A stretch of DNA of 64,000 nucleotides, from assembly GCF_900103405.1 (NCBI RefSeq), contig NZ_FNHX01000003.1, forward strand, positions 62,001 through 126,000, in the 5' to 3' direction. Positions 17,734 through 28,318 of this stretch are shown piece after piece. Under the pieces are notes generated by a model. The model ran no database searches and was not told the DNA's origin. It saw only the letters and a list, made by a program, of their open reading frames with translations. Made by a program: the position numbers and the translations under genes. This stretch comes from Polaromonas sp. JS666 (GTDB taxonomy: Bacteria; Pseudomonadota; Gammaproteobacteria; Burkholderiales; Burkholderiaceae_C). The stretch's first letter is position 1; every line of letters starts with the position of its first letter.

Positions 17734-17768
17734 AGCAGGCCCCGCGCCGCTGAGCGCGGGTTTCTGCT
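17734..17768. other. Two-step inverted repeat in the phasin/reductase divergent region
   Basis: Inner arms CCCGCGC (17741-17747) and GCGCGGG (17754-17760) with a 6-nt loop, and outer arms AGCAG (17734-17738) and CTGCT (17764-17768). It lies 70 bp upstream of the reductase start in the 214-bp gap (17624-17837) that must hold promoters for both divergent genes. It could be an operator or a leader hairpin; the role is not shown. Confidence 0.5.
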
Positions 17769-17837
17769 GAATAGGGAGTCATGCGGTTTAAGCAAGAATC
17801 AGTTTTTTGATCGACAGTTCAGCGGAGAAAACACAAC

Positions 17838-19823
17838 ATGCATTATTTCGTCACGGGGGCCACAGGCTTCATCGGCAAACGCCTGGTCAAAAAACTTCTG
17901 GAACGAAAAGGCACGACCGTTCATTTCCTGATCCGCCAGGAAAGCGCCGGCAAGGTCGCGGCGCTGCGGGAATACTGGGGCGTAAGCGCCGCGCGGGCTG
18001 TCGCCATCCACGGCGACCTGACGAGCAAGAAGCTGGGCGTCAGCAGCGAGGACATCAAGAAACTCAAGGGCCAGGTTGGGCATTTTTACCACCTGGCCGC
18101 CGTCTACGACCTGGGCGCCGACGAGCAAAGCCAGATCGCCGTCAACATCGAGGGCACGCGCAGCGCGGTGGAGTTCGCCAAGGCCATAGACGCCGGCCAC
18201 TTCCACCATGTGAGCTCCATCGCCGCGGCCGGCCTCTATGAAGGCGTGTTCCGCGAGGACATGTTCGAGGAGGCCGAGAACTACGACCATCCCTACTTCA
18301 TGACCAAGCACGAGAGCGAAAAAATCGTGCGCAAGGAATGCAAGGTGCCCTGGACGGTGTTTCGCCCCGCCATGGTGGTCGGCGACAGCACCACCGGCGA
18401 GATGGACAAGATCGACGGCCCCTACTATTTCTTCAAGCTGATCCAGCGCATGCGCCAGCTGCTGCCGCCCTGGATGCCGGCTGTGGGGCTGGAAGGCGGG
18501 CGCATCAACATCGTGCCTGTCGACTTTGTCGTCGACGCGTTGGACCACATCAGCCACAAGACCGGCATCGCCAAGAAGTGCTTCCACCTGGTGGACCCGG
18601 TGGGTTACCGCGTCGGCGACGTGCTGGACATCTTCAGCCGCGCGGCCCACGCGCCCAAGATGAACCTGTTCATCAACGCCGCCCTGCTGGGTTTCATCCC
18701 GCGCGGCGTCAAGAAGAGCCTGATGGCGCTGGCGCCGGTGCGGCGCGTGCGCAATGCGGTCATGGCCGACCTGGGCCTGCCCGAGGACATGCTGACTTTC
18801 GTCAACTACCCGACGCGTTTTGACTGCCGCGAAACCATGGCCGCGCTCAAGGGCGCCGGCATTGAATGCCCCAACCTCAAGGACTACGCCTGGCGCCTGT
18901 GGGACTACTGGGAGCGCCACCTGGATCCCGACCTGCACATAGACCGCTCGCTGCGCGGCACCGTCGGCGGCAAGGTGGTGCTGGTCACCGGCGGCTCCTC
19001 CGGTATAGGCCTGGCCGCGGCGCACAAGTTCGCCGAAGCCGGCGCGACCACCATCATCTGCGGGCGCGACCAGGACAAGCTCGACGAGGCCTGCAAGGAA
19101 GCCAAGGCCAAGGGCTACCAGTTCGTGGCCTACCCGGCCGACATCGCCGACATGGCCGACTGCGACCGCTTCCTCAAGCTGCTGGTCGCCAACCACGGCG
19201 GCGTTGATTTCCTGATCAACAACGCCGGCCGCTCCATACGCCGCGCGATCGAGGCCAGCTACGACCGCTTCCACGACTACGAGCGCACCATGCAGCTCAA
19301 TTATTTCGGCTGCCTGCGCGTGACCATGGGGCTGCTGCCCGGCATGGCGGCCAAACGCAAGGGCCATGTGGTCAACATCAGCTCCATCGGCGTGCTGACC
19401 AACGCGCCGCGCTTCTCGGCCTATGTGGCCTCCAAGGCCGCGCTGGACGCCTGGACGCGCTGCGCTTCGAGCGAGTTCGCCGACGTCGGCATCAGCTTCA
19501 CCACCATCAACATGCCGCTGGTGCGCACGCCCATGATCGCGCCGACCAACCTGTACAACAACGTGCCGACGCTGTCCCCGGAAGAAGCCGCCGACATGAT
19601 CGCGCAGGCCTGCATCTTCAAGCCGGTGCGTGTCGCCACGCGCCTGGGCATCACCGGCCAGCTGCTGCACGCGCTGGTGCCGCGCATCGCGCAGATCGCC
19701 ATGAACACCAGCTTTCGCATGTTCCCCGACTCCTCGGCCGCCAAGGGCGAGAAGGGCGCCAAGCCGCAGCTGTCCGCCGAGGCCGTGGCCATGCAGCAGA
19801 TGATGCGCGGCATCCACTTCTAG
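17838..19823 (+). CDS. Alcohol-forming fatty acyl-CoA reductase (two SDR domains)
   Basis: A 661-residue two-domain protein. The N-terminal extended SDR domain has GATGFIG (residues 7-13), HLAAVYDLGADE and YxxxK near residue 152. A second, classical SDR domain starts with VTGGSSGIG near 381 and has NNAGRSIRR and YVASK near 529. From memory, length, domain order and stretches such as HVSSIAAAGL, GEMDKIDGPYYFFK and NISSIGVLTNAPRFSAYV match the Marinobacter fatty acyl-CoA reductase (Maqu_2507 type), which reduces acyl-CoA through aldehyde to fatty alcohol with NADPH for wax esters. A GGAG lies 10 bases before the ATG. No wax synthase is visible in the window. Confidence 0.85.
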   Translation: MHYFVTGATGFIGKRLVKKLLERKGTTVHFLIRQESAGKVAALREYWGVSAARAVAIHGDLTSKKLGVSSEDIKKLKGQVGHFYHLAAVYDLGADEQSQIAVNIEGTRSAVEFAKAIDAGHFHHVSSIAAAGLYEGVFREDMFEEAENYDHPYFMTKHESEKIVRKECKVPWTVFRPAMVVGDSTTGEMDKIDGPYYFFKLIQRMRQLLPPWMPAVGLEGGRINIVPVDFVVDALDHISHKTGIAKKCFHLVDPVGYRVGDVLDIFSRAAHAPKMNLFINAALLGFIPRGVKKSLMALAPVRRVRNAVMADLGLPEDMLTFVNYPTRFDCRETMAALKGAGIECPNLKDYAWRLWDYWERHLDPDLHIDRSLRGTVGGKVVLVTGGSSGIGLAAAHKFAEAGATTIICGRDQDKLDEACKEAKAKGYQFVAYPADIADMADCDRFLKLLVANHGGVDFLINNAGRSIRRAIEASYDRFHDYERTMQLNYFGCLRVTMGLLPGMAAKRKGHVVNISSIGVLTNAPRFSAYVASKAALDAWTRCASSEFADVGISFTTINMPLVRTPMIAPTNLYNNVPTLSPEEAADMIAQACIFKPVRVATRLGITGQLLHALVPRIAQIAMNTSFRMFPDSSAAKGEKGAKPQLSAEAVAMQQMMRGIHF

Positions 19824-19833
19824 CCGTTGCCGC

Positions 19834-19854
19834 GGCGGCCGCCGGCCGCCTTTT
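19834..19854 (+). terminator. Rho-independent terminator after the reductase gene
   Basis: GC-only stem GGCGGCC (19834-19840) and GGCCGCC (19844-19850) with a GCC loop, followed by TTTT (19851-19854). It starts 10 bp after the stop codon of the reductase gene and separates it from the polysaccharide locus. Confidence 0.75.
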
Positions 19855-19860
19855 CCGGCC

Positions 19861-19887
19861 TTGCCGCCCGCAGGCCAGGGGCATAAT
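19861..19887 (+). promoter_or_regulatory. Candidate sigma70 promoter for rmlBD
   Basis: TTGCCG (19861-19866) and CATAAT (19882-19887) are separated by 15 bp, slightly short of the ideal 17. They lie about 45 bp upstream of the rmlB start, directly after the terminator. No JUMPStart/ops element is seen. Confidence 0.4.
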
Positions 19888-19931
19888 GTGTGCCGGTGCC
19901 GCACTGCAGCGGCGCATGGAAAGGCGAGCTC

Positions 19932-20996
19932 ATGATTTTGGTTACAGGGGGAGCCGGGTTTATCGGCGCCAATTTTGTTCTTGACTGGCTGGCGGGCAGC
20001 GACGAGCCGGTCGTCAACCTGGACAAGCTCACTTACGCCGGCAATATGGAAACCCTGGCGCCCCTGAAGGGCGACCCGCGGCATATTTTTGTCCGGGGCG
20101 ACATCGGCGACAGCACCCTGGTTGCGGACCTGCTGGCCAAGCACAGGCCGCGCGCCGTCGTTCATTTCGCGGCCGAGTCGCACGTGGACCGCTCCATCTC
20201 GGACCCGGAAGCCTTCATACAAACCAACATCGTCGGCACTTTTCGCCTGCTGGAGGCCGCGCGCCGCTACTGGTCGGAGCTGCCGGCCGGTGAGAAATCC
20301 GCCTTCCGCTTCCTGCAGGTGTCCACGGACGAGGTGTACGGTTCGCTGCAGCCGGCCGACCCCGCCTTCAGCGAAACCAACCGTTACGAGCCGAACAGCC
20401 CTTATTCGGCCAGCAAGGCGGCGAGCGACCACCTGACCCGGGCCTACCACCATACTTACGGCCTGCCGGTGCTCACCACCAACTGCTCCAACAATTACGG
20501 CCCCTACCATTTCCCCGAAAAACTGATCCCGCTCATGATCGTCAACGCCCTGGCCGGCAAGCCCCTGCCGGTTTACGGCGACGGCCAGCAGGTGCGCGAC
20601 TGGCTGTATGTCAAGGACCACTGCAGCGGCATACGCCGCGTGCTCGAAGCCGGCAAACCCGGCGAGACCTACAACATAGGCGGCAACAACGAGAAGCCGA
20701 ACATCGACATCGTCCACGCGGTGTGCGCCCTGCTCGACGAGCTGCGCCCGCGCGCCGGCGGCAGCTACCGCGAACAGGTGGCCTTCATCAAGGACAGGCC
20801 CGGCCATGACCGCCGCTACGCGATCGATGCCAGCAAGATGATGAGGGAGCTGGGATGGAAGCCCGCCGACACCTTTGAAACCGGCATCCGCAAGACCGTG
20901 CAGTGGTACCTGGACAACCCCGAGTGGGTCACGCATGTGCAAAGCGGCGCCTACCGCGACTGGGTCGAGGCCCAGTACGCCACGGCCGCGGCCTGA
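19932..20996 (+). CDS. rmlB: dTDP-glucose 4,6-dehydratase
   Basis: A 354-residue extended SDR enzyme catalysing the second step of dTDP-L-rhamnose synthesis (dTDP-glucose to dTDP-4-keto-6-deoxyglucose). Visible motifs are the nucleotide site [11 protein letters not shown] at the N terminus, [11 protein letters not shown], the catalytic STDEVYGSL Thr-Asp-Glu triplet, [10 protein letters not shown] (YxxxK) and the [17 protein letters not shown] block specific for RmlB. ATG 19932 is preceded by an AGGCGAG-type site. It is followed after 8 bp by rmlD. The partner genes rmlA and rmlC are at 55163-56586, so the pathway genes are split within the locus. Confidence 0.96.
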   Translation: MILVTGGAGFIGANFVLDWLAGSDEPVVNLDKLTYAGNMETLAPLKGDPRHIFVRGDIGDSTLVADLLAKHRPRAVVHFAAESHVDRSISDPEAFIQTNIVGTFRLLEAARRYWSELPAGEKSAFRFLQVSTDEVYGSLQPADPAFSETNRYEPNSPYSASKAASDHLTRAYHHTYGLPVLTTNCSNNYGPYHFPEKLIPLMIVNALAGKPLPVYGDGQQVRDWLYVKDHCSGIRRVLEAGKPGETYNIGGNNEKPNIDIVHAVCALLDELRPRAGGSYREQVAFIKDRPGHDRRYAIDASKMMRELGWKPADTFETGIRKTVQWYLDNPEWVTHVQSGAYRDWVEAQYATAAA

Positions 20997-21004
20997 GCGC
21001 GCGC

Positions 21005-21922
21005 ATGAAGATACTGCTTTTCGGCAAGAACGGCCAGGTCGGCTGGGAATTGCAGCGCAGCCTCGCGCCGCTCGGAGAACTGGTCGCGCTGGACCGCCAC
21101 AGCACGGATTTCTGCGGCGACCTCGCCAAGCCGGACGGCATCCGCGAGACGGTGCAAAAAGTCCGGCCCCAGGTCATCGTCAATGCCGCCGCCTATACCG
21201 CTGTCGACAAGGCTGAAAGCGATACCGCCGCCGCGCATGCGGTCAATGCCGAAGCCCCGGGTGTGCTGGCCGAGGCCGCCAGCGCCGCCGGCGCGTGGCT
21301 GCTGCACTACTCGACCGACTATGTGTTTGACGGCAGCGGCAGCAAACCCTGGGAAGAGGGCGACCCGACCGGCCCGCTCAGCGTCTACGGCCGCACCAAG
21401 CTCGAAGGCGAGCAGCGCATCGCGGCCCGGTGTGCCCAGCACCTGATTTTGCGCACCAGCTGGGTCTATGCGGCGCGGGGCGGCAACTTCGCCAAAACCA
21501 TGCTGCGCCTGGCCGCCGAGCGCGATCGCCTGACGGTCGTGAGCGACCAGTTCGGCGCGCCCACGGGGGCCGACCTGCTGGCCGACGTCACGGCCCACAT
21601 GCTGCGCAGCGCGCTGGCCGGTCCCGCGGCTGCTTTTGCGGGCACTTACCACGTGGCGGCCGCGGGCGAGACTTCGTGGCATGGTTATGCGCGTTTTGTC
21701 CTCGAATGCGCCGCGAAAGGCGGCAAGGCGCTCAGGGCGTCGCCGGACACCGTGGACCCTGTCGCCACATCGGCCTTCCCGACGTCGGCTGTACGCCCGC
21801 ATAATTCGCGTTTGAACACCAGCAAACTTCGCGGCGCCTTTGGCCTGCAGCTTCCGGCATGGCAGCAAGGCGTGGCCCGTATGCTGGCGGAAGTTGGCGG
21901 TGCCTCGACGACGCAACATTGA
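21005..21922 (+). CDS. rmlD: dTDP-4-dehydrorhamnose reductase
   Basis: A 305-residue SDR enzyme, the last step of dTDP-L-rhamnose synthesis (NADPH reduction of dTDP-4-keto-L-rhamnose). Motifs: LLFGKNGQVGWEL at the N terminus, NAAAYTAVDKAESD, STDYVFDGSGSKPW, YGRTKLEGE (YxxxK) and RTSWVYAARGGNFAKTM, all typical of RmlD. It lies 8 bp after rmlB. A 174-bp gap (21923-22096) with no recognised element follows before the amino-uronic acid genes. Confidence 0.95.
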   Translation: MKILLFGKNGQVGWELQRSLAPLGELVALDRHSTDFCGDLAKPDGIRETVQKVRPQVIVNAAAYTAVDKAESDTAAAHAVNAEAPGVLAEAASAAGAWLLHYSTDYVFDGSGSKPWEEGDPTGPLSVYGRTKLEGEQRIAARCAQHLILRTSWVYAARGGNFAKTMLRLAAERDRLTVVSDQFGAPTGADLLADVTAHMLRSALAGPAAAFAGTYHVAAAGETSWHGYARFVLECAAKGGKALRASPDTVDPVATSAFPTSAVRPHNSRLNTSKLRGAFGLQLPAWQQGVARMLAEVGGASTTQH

Positions 21923-22096
21923 GACAGAAGGTACCGCCCTCTCGTTTCGCGCTTTTAAGGGGCGATCGGCTGGCCGGGCAGTTGCAAGTGGGATAAACAG
22001 CTGAACAGCTTTTAAGCGGGCAATCAGGAATGAGCCAGCTCTTCCGGGTTTGCCTCGAATTGGAATGGAATCAATGCCAAGTTTGGATCAACTGCA

Positions 22097-23137
<1,041 letters not shown>

Positions 23138-23148
23138 TACTTTTGCGC

Positions 23149-24426
23149 ATGATCATGAACGAAAAATTGAAACTCGCCATCATCGGCTTGGGCTACGTGG
23201 GGCTCCCGCTCGCCGTGGAATTTGGGAAGAAGCGCCCGGTCGTCGGGTTTGACATCAATGCCAAGCGCATTGCGGAGCTCCAGTCTGGCAAAGACCATAC
23301 GCTGGAAACGGAACCCGACGAGCTGAAGCAGGCGCGGCACTTGAGCTTTTCGAAGGACATCGAAGACCTGCGTTCGTGCAATGTCTTTATCGTGACCGTT
23401 CCGACGCCGATCGACCAGTACAAGCGCCCTGACTTGACACCGCTGATCCGGGCCAGTGAAACGATTGGAAAAGTTCTCAAGCCCGGCGACATCGTGATTT
23501 ACGAGTCCACGGTATACCCGGGCGCCACCGAAGAGGATTGCGTGCCTGTGCTGGAGAAAGTCTCCGGCCTGCGGTTCAACGAAGACTTCTTTGCCGGCTA
23601 CAGCCCGGAGCGCATCAACCCCGGCGACAAGCAACACCGGGTAACGACGATCATGAAGGTGACGTCAGGATCCACCCCCGACGTGGCCGAAACCGTCGAT
23701 GCGCTTTACAACGAAATCATCACGGCGGGCACGCACAAGGCGCCGAGTATCAGGGTTGCCGAGGCGGCCAAGGTGATAGAGAACACGCAGCGGGATCTCA
23801 ATATCGCGCTCATCAATGAGCTCGCGATGATTTTCAACAAAATGGACATCGATACGGAGGCCGTGCTCAAGGCCGCCGGCACCAAATGGAATTTCCTGCC
23901 TTTCCGGCCTGGGCTGGTCGGCGGCCACTGCATTGGCGTTGACCCGTATTACCTGACGCACAAAGCGCAGGCGCTCGGCTACCATCCCGAGATCATTCTG
24001 GCGGGACGTCGTTTGAACGACGGTATGGGCGTGTACGCGGTAGCCCAATTGGTCAAATCAATGACAAAGAAGCGCATTCAGGTCGATGGCGCGCGTGTGC
24101 TGGTGATGGGGCTTGCCTTCAAGGAGAACTGCCCCGACTTGAGAAATACGCGGGTTGTCGATATCGTTGCGGAACTCCAGGAATACAACTGCAAAGTCGA
24201 TATCTATGACCCGTGGGTTTCCGCGGAGGATGCTTTTGAGGAGTATGGGGTTTCTCCGATCAAGCAACCGGAGCCCGGTGTCTACGATGCGATTGTTCTT
24301 GCTGTTGCCCACAACGAGTTTCGTGCGATGGGCGCCCAGGCAATTCGCGCCCTCGGTCGACCGGTTAATGTGCTCTATGACCTCAAGTATGTGCTCCCGA
24401 GCAATGCCGTGGATCTGCGGTTGTGA
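23149..24426 (+). CDS. UDP-N-acetyl-hexosamine 6-dehydrogenase, TviB/WbpO type
   Basis: A 425-residue UDP-sugar dehydrogenase oxidising C6 of UDP-GlcNAc or UDP-GalNAc to the uronic acid in two NAD-dependent steps. Motifs: [20 protein letters not shown]ossmann site, [34 protein letters not shown], and catalytic Cys261 in [12 protein letters not shown]. The VVGFDIN-x-KRI-x-EL-x-G-x-D-x-T-x-E pattern separates the TviB/WbpO branch from UDP-glucose dehydrogenase. ATG 23149 or 23155 could start; both follow the epimerase stop closely. It supplies UDP-GlcNAcA to the WbpB/E/D-type enzymes encoded next. Confidence 0.93.
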   Translation: MIMNEKLKLAIIGLGYVGLPLAVEFGKKRPVVGFDINAKRIAELQSGKDHTLETEPDELKQARHLSFSKDIEDLRSCNVFIVTVPTPIDQYKRPDLTPLIRASETIGKVLKPGDIVIYESTVYPGATEEDCVPVLEKVSGLRFNEDFFAGYSPERINPGDKQHRVTTIMKVTSGSTPDVAETVDALYNEIITAGTHKAPSIRVAEAAKVIENTQRDLNIALINELAMIFNKMDIDTEAVLKAAGTKWNFLPFRPGLVGGHCIGVDPYYLTHKAQALGYHPEIILAGRRLNDGMGVYAVAQLVKSMTKKRIQVDGARVLVMGLAFKENCPDLRNTRVVDIVAELQEYNCKVDIYDPWVSAEDAFEEYGVSPIKQPEPGVYDAIVLAVAHNEFRAMGAQAIRALGRPVNVLYDLKYVLPSNAVDLRL

Positions 24427-24487
24427 GGCATAAAAATGCTCGCTGATTTCCGAATTAAGACTTCTCCAATGCTTCTGAAAGCCTGAC

Positions 24488-25549
24488 ATGCGCCGCTGGC
24501 CCGCCCCCATCACAGGCAGAAAAATCCGCTTTGCCGTCGTCGGTTGCGGTCGCATTGCCCGAAACCATTTTGCCGCGCTCAAGCAACATGCGGAATACGC
24601 GGAGCTGGTCGGTGTCTGCGACATCAACAGCGAGGCTTTGCGCGCCGCGGCGGCTGAAACCGGCGCCAAGCCTTACGGCAGCCTTGCCGACCTGCTGGAA
24701 GACACGAACGCGGACATCGTGGTGCTCACGACGCCCAGCGGCTCGCACCCCGAGCAGACCATGCTGGTGGCCGCGGCCGGCCTGCATGTCATGACGGAAA
24801 AACCCATGGCCACGCGATGGAACGACGGCTTGCAAATGGTCAAGGCCTGCGATGACGCCAACGTCCGCCTGTTTGTGGTCAAGCAGAACCGGAAGAACGC
24901 CACCTTGCAGCTGCTCAAGCGCGCCGTGCAGCAAGGGCGTTTCGGCCGCATCTACATGGTCAACATCAACGTGTTCTGGACACGGCCGCAGGAGTACTAC
25001 GACAGCGCGGCCTGGCGCGGCACCTGGGAATATGACGGCGGCGCCTTCATGAACCAGGCCAGCCACTATGTGGACCTTCTCGACTGGCTGATCGGGCCCA
25101 TCGAAAGCATCCAGGCCTATACGGCGACCTTGGCGCGCGATATCGAGGTGGAAGACTCCGGCGTCATCAGCGTCAGGTGGCGCTCCGGCGCGCTCGGCTC
25201 GATGAACGTGACCATGCTGACCTACCCGAAAAACCTCGAGGGCAGCATCACCATCATCGGGGAGAAGGGCACGGTCAAGGTGGGTGGTGTCGCGGTCAAC
25301 GACATCCAGCACTGGCAGTTTTCCGATTCGCACGAAGACGACGACAAGGTCAAGGATGCGAGCTATGCCACCACCTCGGTCTATGGTTTTGGCCACCCCC
25401 TCTATTACGACAATGTCATCAAGGTGCTGCGAGGCGAGGCGGAGCCCGACACGGACGGCCGCGAAGGCCTGAAATCCCTCGAAGTCCTGATCGCCGCCTA
25501 CCTCTCCGCGCGCGACGGCAAGCGCATCGCGCTTCCGCTGGACTACTGA
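24488..25549 (+). CDS. Gfo/Idh/MocA oxidoreductase, WbpB/WlbA-type UDP-GlcNAcA 3-dehydrogenase
   Basis: A 353-residue Gfo/Idh/MocA protein. The N-terminal Rossmann motif is [14 protein letters not shown] and the family EKP motif appears as TEKPMATRW; the substrate domain contains [32 protein letters not shown] with the conserved His. WbpB/WlbA enzymes oxidise C3 of UDP-GlcNAcA. The direct neighbours are the acetyltransferase and aminotransferase of the same pathway, so the assignment rests on both family and order (dehydrogenase, acetyltransferase, aminotransferase, as in the P. aeruginosa wbp and Bordetella wlb loci). The acetyltransferase gene starts one base after its stop. Confidence 0.88.
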   Translation: MRRWPAPITGRKIRFAVVGCGRIARNHFAALKQHAEYAELVGVCDINSEALRAAAAETGAKPYGSLADLLEDTNADIVVLTTPSGSHPEQTMLVAAAGLHVMTEKPMATRWNDGLQMVKACDDANVRLFVVKQNRKNATLQLLKRAVQQGRFGRIYMVNINVFWTRPQEYYDSAAWRGTWEYDGGAFMNQASHYVDLLDWLIGPIESIQAYTATLARDIEVEDSGVISVRWRSGALGSMNVTMLTYPKNLEGSITIIGEKGTVKVGGVAVNDIQHWQFSDSHEDDDKVKDASYATTSVYGFGHPLYYDNVIKVLRGEAEPDTDGREGLKSLEVLIAAYLSARDGKRIALPLDY

Positions 25550-25550
25550 C

Positions 25551-26111
25551 GTGGGCATCACGATCCATCCCAGCGCCATCGTCGATGAGGGCGCGAGCAT
25601 AGGCGAGGGAACGCGCGTCTGGCATTGGGTGCATGTCTGCGGCGGCGCGACGATAGGCAAGGGCTGCTCTCTCGGACAGAATGTTTTTGTGGGCAATGAC
25701 GTGGTCATAGGCGACAACGTCAAGATACAAAACAACGTGTCCGTCTATGACGCCGTGAGGCTGGAGGACGACGTTTTTTGCGGCCCCAGCATGGTTTTCA
25801 CGAATGTGTACAACCCCCGCTCCGCCATCACGCGCAAGGACGAATACCGCAAGACCCATGTGCGGCGCGGCGCGACCTTGGGCGCCAACTGCACCATCGT
25901 GTGCGGGGTGGAAATTGGTGCCTACGCTTTTGTGGGTGCCGGTGCCGTGGTCAACCGCGACGTGCCCGCTTATGCGTTGATGCTGGGAATGCCGGCGCGC
26001 CGCAAGGGCTGGATGTGCAAATGCGGCGTGCAGCTCAAGGGGGAGGGCGAGATCCATTGTGCTTGCGGCCTGGCTTATCGGATCGACAAAAACAGCTGCG
26101 TTGCCTTATGA
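25551..26111 (+). CDS. WbpD/WlbB-type sugar N-acetyltransferase (left-handed beta-helix)
   Basis: A 186-residue hexapeptide-repeat acetyltransferase starting at GTG 25551. Repeats of the I-G-x-G and V-G-N-D kind form a left-handed beta-helix over about residues 5-140, and the family-specific [20 protein letters not shown] loop precedes the later coils. It should acetylate the 3-amino group of UDP-GlcNAc3NA with acetyl-CoA. The C-terminal tail carries a CxC...CxC arrangement (Cys156, 158, 170, 172, plus Cys183) that looks like a zinc knuckle. Its stop overlaps the aminotransferase start (ATGA). Confidence 0.9.
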   Translation: MGITIHPSAIVDEGASIGEGTRVWHWVHVCGGATIGKGCSLGQNVFVGNDVVIGDNVKIQNNVSVYDAVRLEDDVFCGPSMVFTNVYNPRSAITRKDEYRKTHVRRGATLGANCTIVCGVEIGAYAFVGAGAVVNRDVPAYALMLGMPARRKGWMCKCGVQLKGEGEIHCACGLAYRIDKNSCVAL

Positions 26112-27223
26112 CATCCAAAATTGAATTCATCGACCTGAAGTCGCAATACGCGCAGATGCGCGAGCCCATCAATGCCCGCATCCAGCAGGTTCTGGACCAC
26201 GGCCAGTACATCATGGGGCCCGAGGTCAAGGAGCTCGAGGACAGGCTGCAGGATTTTGTAGGTGCCCGGCATTGCATCACGGTGGCTTCGGGAACCGAGG
26301 CTTTGCTGATCGCGCTGATGGCGCTGGACCTGAAAGCCGGCGATGAGGTCATCACCACGCCGTTTACCTTCATCGCCACGGCGGAAGTCATTGTCCTGCT
26401 GGGCGCGATTCCCGTTTTTGTCGATATCGAGCCCGATACCTGCAACATCGACTGGCGCCTGATCGAAGCCAAGATCACCCCCAGGACCAAGGCCATCATG
26501 CCTGTGGGCCTGTATGGCCAGACCGCCGATATGGACGAGATCAACGCCATCGCGGCCCGCAATGGCAATATTGCCGTGATCGAGGATGCCGCCCAGAGTT
26601 TCGGGGCGACGTACCGGGGCCGCAAAAGCTGCAACCTTTCGACCATCGGCTGCACGAGTTTTTTCCCCAGCAAGCCGCTTGGCTGCTACGGCGACGGCGG
26701 CGCCATTTTCACCAATGACGACGGGCTGGCCAAGGCCATGCGCGAAATCCGCGTGCACGGCCAGGAAAGGCGCTACCACCACACCCGTGTGGGCGTGGGA
26801 GGGCGCATGGACACCCTGCAGTGCGCTGTTGTGCTGGCCAAACTGGAAACTTTCGAGGCGGAGATTCAAAGCCGGCTTGCCCTGGGCGAACGCTATGCGG
26901 AACTGATCCGCAAGGCCGGTGCGCCGGCCGGACTGCTGGCGGTCAGGCCCGACAGGACCTGTGTCTGGGCCCAGTTCACGGTGTTTATCCAGAATCGCGA
27001 TGCGGTCCAGAAAAAACTGCAGTCGGCGGGTGTTCCCACGGCCGTCCACTATCCGGTCGCGCTCAACCGGCAGCCCGCGTACCTGCACCTGGGCAGCGCG
27101 GACAGCACCCCGCTCAGCGATGCGGCGGCCGGCACGGTGATCAGCCTGCCCATGCACCCGTATCTCACCGAATCGACGCAGGCGTTCATCGTGAACGCCC
27201 TCACCGACGCGCTTTCGGCTTGA
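26108..27223 (+). CDS. PLP aminotransferase, WbpE/WlbC type
   Basis: A 371-residue DegT/DnrJ/EryC1 aminotransferase. Lys189 in [16 protein letters not shown] is the PLP Schiff-base lysine; [10 protein letters not shown] carries the ring-stacking Asp; [11 protein letters not shown] at the N terminus and [16 protein letters not shown] are typical of WbpE. It transfers an amino group from glutamate to C3 of the 3-keto uronate. With the preceding two genes it makes UDP-2,3-diacetamido-2,3-dideoxy-glucuronate. The ATG overlaps the acetyltransferase stop by 4 bp; an upstream in-frame extension is rejected. Confidence 0.92.
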   Translation: MTSKIEFIDLKSQYAQMREPINARIQQVLDHGQYIMGPEVKELEDRLQDFVGARHCITVASGTEALLIALMALDLKAGDEVITTPFTFIATAEVIVLLGAIPVFVDIEPDTCNIDWRLIEAKITPRTKAIMPVGLYGQTADMDEINAIAARNGNIAVIEDAAQSFGATYRGRKSCNLSTIGCTSFFPSKPLGCYGDGGAIFTNDDGLAKAMREIRVHGQERRYHHTRVGVGGRMDTLQCAVVLAKLETFEAEIQSRLALGERYAELIRKAGAPAGLLAVRPDRTCVWAQFTVFIQNRDAVQKKLQSAGVPTAVHYPVALNRQPAYLHLGSADSTPLSDAAAGTVISLPMHPYLTESTQAFIVNALTDALSA

Positions 27224-27358
27224 CGGCGTCGCCGGCTCAGGGCCGGAGCAGCTAAAATCAGCAATTCGGCATCTGGTGGGCATAGTGATGGCTCACATCG
27301 CCGGTCGAGGCCTGCAATCGGCCTGGCGCAGTTTTCTTCTAAACAAACAGGGTTCGCG

Positions 27359-28318
27359 ATGGCAATCAAAGGCAAAAAAATCTTCATCACCGGCGGCGCT
27401 GGTTTTATCGGCTCCACGCTGGCGTCCCGCCTGTGCGCCGACAACGAGATGGTGCTGTTTGACAACCTCGATCGCAACACGCTGCAGCACTCCGAACTCG
27501 GCAAGAACAAAAACATCCGCCTGGTCAAGGGCGATGTACTCGACTTCAATGCGGTGAACCAGGCCATGGCCGGCGCCGACATCGTGGTGCACGCCGCCGC
27601 CATCGCGGGCATCGACACGGTGATCAAATCGCCTGTGCGGACCATGGAGGTCAACATGATAGGCACGGCCAACGTGCTCAAGGCCGCGCAGCAAAACAAG
27701 ATCAAGGACCGTGTCCTGGACTTCTCGACATCGGAAGTGTTCGGCTCCATGGCCTATCGCGTTTCGGAAACCACACAAACCGTCGCGGGCTCCGCAGGCG
27801 AGGCGCGCTGGGTCTATGCCGTCAGCAAGCTGGCCGGCGAGCACCTTGCGCATTCCTATTTCAAGGAGTTCGGCCTTCCCGTGGTCACGGTGCGGCCCTT
27901 CAATGTCTACGGGCCCGGCCAGACCGGCGAAGGCGCGCTGCAGATATTTGTCCGCCGCGCACTCAAAAATGAACCCATCACCATTTACGGTGACGGAACG
28001 CAGATCCGCGCATGGTGCTATATCGACGACATGGTCGACTGCCTGATGCTGGCGCTCGAAGACAAGCGCGCGATCGGCGAGTCGTTCAACGTGGGCAATG
28101 CGCGGGCCGTGACAACCATCTTCGGCCTTGCCGAAGCCGTGTGCCGCGTACTGGAGTCCAAGTCCAAGATCGAATTCAAGCCGGCGCTGTCCGCCGACAT
28201 CGAGTTGCGTATTCCGGAAACCGCCAAGGCCAAGGAGCTGCTGGGCTTTTCCGCCAAGGTCGATCTCGAAGAGGGCGTGCAGAAGACGGCCGTGTGGTTT
28301 CGGCAGAACCTGCTGTGA
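27359..28318 (+). CDS. NAD-dependent sugar epimerase/dehydratase (extended SDR)
   Basis: A 319-residue extended SDR. It has [35 protein letters not shown] and YAVSK (YxxxK), then [14 protein letters not shown] and [10 protein letters not shown]. The Ser-Thr-Ser-Glu-Val triplet resembles 4,6-dehydratases more than plain UDP-glucose 4-epimerases, but a C4 epimerase remains possible. It overlaps the DegT aminotransferase gene by 4 bp and sits in a unit with an unknown protein and a formyltransferase, so it probably makes a 4-keto-6-deoxy sugar nucleotide to be aminated (inference). A 135-bp gap (27224-27358) without a clear promoter precedes it. Confidence 0.85.
   Translation: MAIKGKKIFITGGAGFIGSTLASRLCADNEMVLFDNLDRNTLQHSELGKNKNIRLVKGDVLDFNAVNQAMAGADIVVHAAAIAGIDTVIKSPVRTMEVNMIGTANVLKAAQQNKIKDRVLDFSTSEVFGSMAYRVSETTQTVAGSAGEARWVYAVSKLAGEHLAHSYFKEFGLPVVTVRPFNVYGPGQTGEGALQIFVRRALKNEPITIYGDGTQIRAWCYIDDMVDCLMLALEDKRAIGESFNVGNARAVTTIFGLAEAVCRVLESKSKIEFKPALSADIELRIPETAKAKELLGFSAKVDLEEGVQKTAVWFRQNLL

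Noticed and set aside
17799..20942. 1047-codon minus-strand frame
   Set aside because: It is antisense to the fatty acyl-CoA reductase and rmlB, which have complete motif sets.
27220..27258. TTGACG and TAAAAT as a promoter upstream of the 27359 gene
   Set aside because: The two boxes are 27 bp apart, too far for a sigma70 promoter.
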